Shown here: positions 59,453 to 64,000 of the stretch, piece by piece
How the letters are laid out: each line of letters opens with the position of its first letter
Position numbering within the stretch: position 1 is the stretch's first letter
Source of the DNA: Andrena cerasifolii
Lineage: Eukaryota; Arthropoda; Insecta; Hymenoptera; Andrenidae
NCBI RefSeq assembly: GCF_050908995.1
Contig: NC_135128.1
Span: 11,437,114-11,501,113 of the forward strand
Direction of reading: 5' to 3'
Length of the DNA stretch: 64,000 bases
Position numbers and translations under genes: made by a program
Notes under the pieces: model-generated
What the model saw: the letters and a program-made list of their open reading frames with translations, nothing else
The model's database searches: none
Told to the model about the DNA's origin: nothing

Positions 59453-62085
59453 ATGTTGGTGGAACACACGGCCCAGTGGACCTGGCAAGCTATGGGTGGC
59501 ACGAGAGTCGAGGTGCTTTATACATTTCTGGTTTTCCTCGGTGTGTTATTGGTGGCAAGGTGCTTACAATGGCTTAAGTACGTGCGTGCCCTGCCTCCGG
59601 GTCCATGGGGCGTACCCGTGTTTGGTTATTTGCCATTTCTCAAAGGGGACGTTCACCTCCAGTACGGCGAGCTCGCGAAAAAGTATGGTCCAATGTTCAG
59701 TGCGCGATTAGGAACGCAACTGGTGGTCGTTCTCAGTGATCATCGCACTATTCGCGACACATTTCGCCGCGAGGAGTTTACTGGAAGGCCACACACCGAG
59801 TTCATTAATATCCTCGGTGGATACGGTAAGTACGCAACGCGTGACAATTATCAGCCTTTTCAGAAGTTTGCGCCTCCGCGCATCCGCGCCATTTCACCGT
59901 GTCCCCTTGTTGCTTTCCCGCCTTTGCACGCGCCAATATGATCTTATCTTCTCTTACTATCAATATAAATCGAACCGCACCACCGACTCTTTCGATTCCG
60001 CGAATGTTTGCGGAAGGAAAATTAATCAACAATATCGCCAGACCTACGTGTTGGAATAGTTCTGTTTCAAATTAAACAGTCTTTCTCTCTCCTAGGTATT
60101 ATCAACACCGAGGGTGCTATGTGGAAAGATCAAAGAAAATTTCTACACGATAAACTGAGAAGCTTTGGCATGACCTATATGGGCGGTGGAAAGAAAATTA
60201 TGGAATCGAGAATAATGGTGAGTGTCTCGGGAGGATAAATTAGATTTCATCTATCCACCCTCTTCTCGCCCCGTTTATTTTCTTACATGTACTACTAACA
60301 ATAAGATTAATTGCGAGCGATCAGATTACTCGAGTGCGCGGGTCGTTGACCGAAACATTGTGCCTTAATTTTTAGCGCGAGGTTAACACATTTCTACGCG
60401 GATTGGGGTTAAGGCGAGGTGCACCGACCAATGTATCAGCCTCTCTTGGAATGTCGATTAGCAACGTAATTTGCTCGATTATAATGGGTGTGCGCTTCCA
60501 ACACGGCGACAATAGGTTCAAGAGATTCATGAACCTAATCGAGGAGGGGTTTAAGCTGTTTGGCAGCATGGCTGCGGTGAACTTTATACCCGTGATGCGG
60601 TATTTACCTTGTCTGCAAAAGATTCGCAACAAAATATCAGAGAATCGTGCGGAAATGGCAGACTTTTTCCAGGAGACGGTCGATCAACATAGAGCGACAT
60701 TCGACCAAAGTACCGTGCGAGACCTAGTCGACGCGTACTTACTCGAGATCGAGAAAGCAAAGGGAGAAGGCCGTGCAGCATTGCTCTTTCAAGGGAAGAA
60801 TCACGGTGAGCGTCAAGTCACTCAAAGTCCCGTCCAATTATGGAAATGTTTCCGGCCATGGTCCGACTAATTAAAATCTCCTTTCCTCCAATCAGATCGC
60901 CAGCTGCAACAGATTCTCGGGGACTTATTCTCAGCTGGTATGGAAACGGTAAAAACTACGTTGGAATGGGCAATAATCCTGATGCTACATCATCCGGAAG
61001 CGGCCGTCGCGGTACGGGAGGAGCTGGACCAGGTTGTGGGACGATCGAGGATGCCTGCCTTGGAAGATTTGCCCTTCCTTCCAATTACAGAAGCTACGAT
61101 ACTGGAAGTTCTCCGAAGATCCAGTATAGTACCTTTGGGAACCACTCACGCAACTACACGGTAATTATCTTCCCTCGTTACTCACCATTTTTACACGTCT
61201 TTATCCGTATCGAGCGTTTGCAGCATTGAATCTCGAGGCGTTGAAATGCTCAACACGATCGATGCAGCGGCGAAAGTGAAAGCAGAACTGCGCGGATCCC
61301 TACTTACCACCCTATAGTATTCGCTTCTCCAAGACAAGCACTTTGAGAAATAGATAGCTACATATTATGCGCGCATCCGGAATCGTGACGGTTATTTCCA
61401 TTGAATTATATACAGCTCGACCGTAGAACGCATCTCTGTTAAGTTTGTCTCCTAAATGCGAGACGAATGTCTGACAGTGTCCGTGGCAACTGGGAAATTT
61501 GGCAGGCAGGTGGGGATGCGGGGAGTGTGGCAAGAAAGGCGCGGGGGGAGGGGGGCGTAGTGTAGTGGTGGGAAGAGAAGAAAGAAACGATTAAAACAGG
61601 GGGGGAGGGAAGGATGGTAAGATTAATGGAATTGGAAACCTTACGGTTGTTTCAGGGATGTGACGTTACATGGTTACACGATACCGGCTGGATCGCAAGT
61701 GGTGCCGTTACTGCACGCGGTACACATGGATCCGGAACTTTGGGAGGCGCCCGAGGAGTTTCGACCGAGTCGATTTCTCTCTGCCGAAGGTAAAGTCGAG
61801 AAACCGGAATACTTTATGCCATTCGGCGTCGGCAGACGCATGTGCCTGGGCGATGTCCTGGCACGTATGGAATTATTCCTATTCTTTAGTTCGTTGATGC
61901 ACACGTTCGAGCTAAGATCACCGAAGGGTGCGTCCTTGCCGAGTTTGCGCGGTAACGCCGGTGTGACAGTTACGCCCGACCCCTTTCATGTTTGCTTACT
62001 GTCGAGAAACTTCGATCTGATCCAAGACCCAAGCAACGATGCGATCTCCTCGGGTGTAGTTTTGCGGAACATTGGCAGCCACTGA
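59453..62085 (+). CDS. Cyp18a1: Cytochrome P450 CYP18A1, ecdysteroid 26-hydroxylase
   Basis: Five exons: 59453-59825, 60096-60217, 60376-60805, 60896-61160 and 61656-62085 (539 aa), phases 1, 0, 1, 2. In order: an N-terminal membrane anchor (about residues 19-40, VLYTFLVFLGVLLVA), the hinge LPPGPWG, the helix-I motif AGMET (322-326), ExxR (Glu379, Arg382), and the heme loop FGVGRRMCLG with ligand Cys460. Segments such as EEFTGRPHTEF, DQRKFLHDKLRSFGMTYMG and MCLGDVLARMELFLFFSSLMHTFEL are typical of CYP18A1. This ER enzyme hydroxylates ecdysteroids at C-26, towards ecdysonoic acids, and so ends the moulting hormone pulse. The partner gene CYP306A1 lies tail to tail 1.7 kb downstream. The start Met at 59453 fits the family N terminus. 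Confidence 0.95.
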
Positions 62086-62423
62086 GAGCTCACGCGGTGC
62101 TTCGTTTAGCGCTCTGAAACGACCAACGGAGCACGGTAGTCGTTCCTAACGCGATCCGACTCGAAACCCGATTCCTCATCCGATTGCAACATTCGAAAGA
62201 TCCGTGTCCCAAAATCCCTCTCCCATCTCACCATTCCGCATTCTTCGTCTCTTCGTTTGTTCACCCTTTCGCATCGTTTCTTCTTCATCCGCAATTTCTT
62301 TCTTTAGATCTTATCCCTTATTTATGCGCGTCTGGTTATTAGCCACCTGAGTAAATTTGCAATGCCGCTCGTTTCTCGTAGTTTGCGAACGCGGTATCGA
62401 TACGAAATTCCTTCTAAATACCT

Positions 62424-62447
62424 ATCGTGATCGTGATCGTGATCGTG
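62424..62447 (+). repeat. (GATCGT)n hexamer repeat
   Basis: About four GATCGT units, probably in the CYP18A1 3' UTR. Confidence 0.85.
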
Positions 62448-63599
62448 ACGCAGTCTCCAACGCGACTGGAGGACAGAGTTGTAAATAATAATTCTAATGA
62501 TAATAGTGGCAATAGAGTAGCAGTAATGAAAGTAGGAATGGTAGTGACAGTACTGCTAGCAATAATAATACGAATAACAGAAATGACGATGATAACAGTA
62601 AGATTAAAATTAAGAATAAGAGAGATAACGTAATAGTGATAATAGGGTAAGCTATGTATATAAATACACACGAGCGGGTGCGTGAGAAAACGGTGAATGT
62701 GTGTACAGAGTATGACTTGCAAGTAGTGTGTACTTAATATAATATAGGAGTAACGAGTGATTTCGTTTATGTTTATCAACGCAACTGGATCGGTATGAAA
62801 TATGGATTAGATGTTAAGGTTGTACATTGAGCGAACGCGACTTTGGACCTATTTAAATCAGTGATTTTCGTGAAAGTTGGAACGAGATTGTTGCGACATC
62901 GCGAGGTAGTTAAGTAGCGCGTAGGATCCAGAATCGATGTTGAATCTGATCTGTTGGGCGTGGGCAAAGATTAAGGCTGTGAACGTTGAATATTTAGGGC
63001 GCGGGATCCTCGAGGTCTCTGTGATATCGCGATCGTAAAATCATTTCCAAAGACTTTGTATTGCGTATCTTGGCACACTGGCGAAGCATCAACATAATTG
63101 TTTGTTAACTAGGTTAAAATATGTTTTAGACGAATTGCCTCGTCAGTACGTACGCGTGCACAATAGGTTTCATGCGCCCGTGTTGCTCGATAGTAAGAGA
63201 ACTACACGTGGCATGCTTGAATCGCGGAGTATGTAAGTACTTACCTACCGTATTATGTTCACCCGCCGATCGCGGATCTGTGTTATTTAATGTTATTCTC
63301 TTTTCTAATGATTAAACGTGCCGTTTCTTATACGACCCACCTCGTACACTCATATCCCAACTATATGTATTTAACTATGCATCTATGTACCTACCTAAAT
63401 GTTTAGCCCTCCTTTCTCCGTGTCCTCCTCCTTCGACCACAGGTACCGACCAATCCGTATAACTGGATTCTATCTTCCCTTGGGAATCGAAAAGAGTAAG
63501 AAGAAGAAGAAGAAGTGAGCCTAAGGGAAGAAGAGATGCAAATGAAAGTCGCGAAAGGAAGGGATCGAGGAGGCTTTTTGCATGATATCACAGATACAA

Positions 63600-63605
63600 A
63601 ATAAA
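63600..63605 (+). terminator. Candidate distal poly(A) signal AATAAA
   Basis: AATAAA about 1.5 kb after the CYP18A1 stop codon. I saw no nearer canonical AATAAA after the stop codon, so a long 3' UTR or a variant signal is possible. Confidence 0.3.
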
Positions 63606-63816
63606 TGTATTAAAGATTGCAGACTGCGGACGGGCAAGGGGAAATGTAGGAAAAAGAATTGCCGCCGTTTGCTTCTGATCTGTGAAAGGTGTCTTATTTA
63701 CGGCAGTACATGTTTTACAGTTTGACGTAAAATCACTGCCAACTATCAGTAAGTAAGTACAAACAGGAGCGAAAGCGTCCATTAAGAGGAAGCAGCGAAA
63801 ATTGTTTATCTATAAT

Positions 63817-64000
63817 CTATGATTGTGGTCGTCGCGGAAGAAATATTAGGCGGTGAGGTTTTGGGACGAGCGTAATACCGCACTCTCCTTCGAGATCAGC
63901 GGTTTCACCCGATGGCACCGATACAACGAACGCACGTAGTATCGTGCCGGCGAAAAGGAACAATATCATCCTAGCCAGCTCTTCCCCAACACAGACGCGT
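63817..64000 (-). CDS. phm: Cytochrome P450 C-terminal exon, probably CYP306A1 (phantom), partial
   Basis: The minus-strand frame from the window edge reads RVCVGEELARMILFLFAG, the end of a P450 heme loop (RxCxGExLA with the Cys ligand) and helix L, then CGITLVPKPHRLIFLPR and a stop (TAG at 63819-63817). Only 61 codons are inside the window; the upstream exons lie beyond 64000. The identity as CYP306A1 rests mainly on position: CYP306A1 (ecdysteroid 25-hydroxylase, Halloween gene phantom) is the conserved neighbour of CYP18A1 in insects. The family call (P450) is firm and the subfamily call is inference. The 64000 boundary is a window cut, not a gene end. Confidence 0.8.
   Translation of the reverse strand, partial: RVCVGEELARMILFLFAGTILRAFVVSVPSGETADLEGECGITLVPKPHRLIFLPRRPQS

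Larger units (their letters stand above)
62086..63816. other. Intergenic CYP18A1-CYP306A1 region
   Basis: It holds the 3' ends of both P450 genes. A (GATCGT)n run lies at 62424-62447, AAT/GAT-rich low-complexity DNA at 62480-62640, and a plus-strand AATAAA at 63600-63605. No other gene is recognised. Confidence 0.65.

Noticed and set aside
1..64000. tRNA, rRNA and CRISPR features
   Set aside because: I saw no cloverleaf with a B-box near a matching A-box, no rRNA sequence, and the repeats present are not spaced as a CRISPR array.

Overview
This is a nuclear genomic window from an insect. All genes but one candidate have introns, and the recognisable proteins are animal and arthropod specific: a Dronc-type caspase with a CARD, an Exex/MNX homeodomain protein, and the ecdysteroid P450s CYP18A1 and CYP306A1. 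Protein similarity and the very short introns (about 80-100 bp) of the compact genes suggest a holometabolous insect, possibly a hymenopteran; the order is inference, not proven. Noncoding DNA is rich in TAGGTA/TACCTA and TACATACATA words, microsatellites and fold-back (long inverted repeat) elements.

Layout. 1-3.7 kb: upstream DNA of the homeobox gene with two inverted-repeat elements. 3.7-16.3 kb: exex/MNX1 (+), three coding exons with a 9.5-kb first intron that carries several non-autonomous repeats. 16.3-23.6 kb: 3' flank, a long (TTTCCTCC)n tract and a duplicated fold-back element. 23.6-35 kb: a compact cluster of housekeeping and cell-biology genes: Dronc (+), PA28gamma/PSME3 (-), proteasome lid subunit Rpn6/PSMD11 (-), ciliary TMEM17 (+) and a glycolipid transfer protein (-). 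37-38.9 (perhaps 39.5) kb: a zinc metallopeptidase of the YIL108W type (-). 39.5-59.4 kb: a gene-poor stretch; the only coding candidate I find is a small cysteine-rich ORF (-) at 47.3-47.5 kb. 59.4-62.1 kb: CYP18A1 (+). 63.8 kb to the end: the last exon of a second P450, most likely CYP306A1/phantom (-), cut by the window edge.

How genes relate. CYP306A1 (ecdysteroid 25-hydroxylase, synthesis) and CYP18A1 (26-hydroxylase, inactivation) form the conserved ecdysone P450 pair, here tail to tail. PA28gamma and Rpn6 are regulators of the same 20S proteasome and lie in tandem beside the initiator caspase. TMEM17 and GLTP converge so closely that their 3' ends probably overlap. Exon joins were deduced by eye from GT/AG sites, phase and protein family conservation; every multi-exon model given keeps frame from exon to exon. 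The least certain parts are the 5' ends of exex and the metallopeptidase, and whether the cysteine-rich ORF is real.
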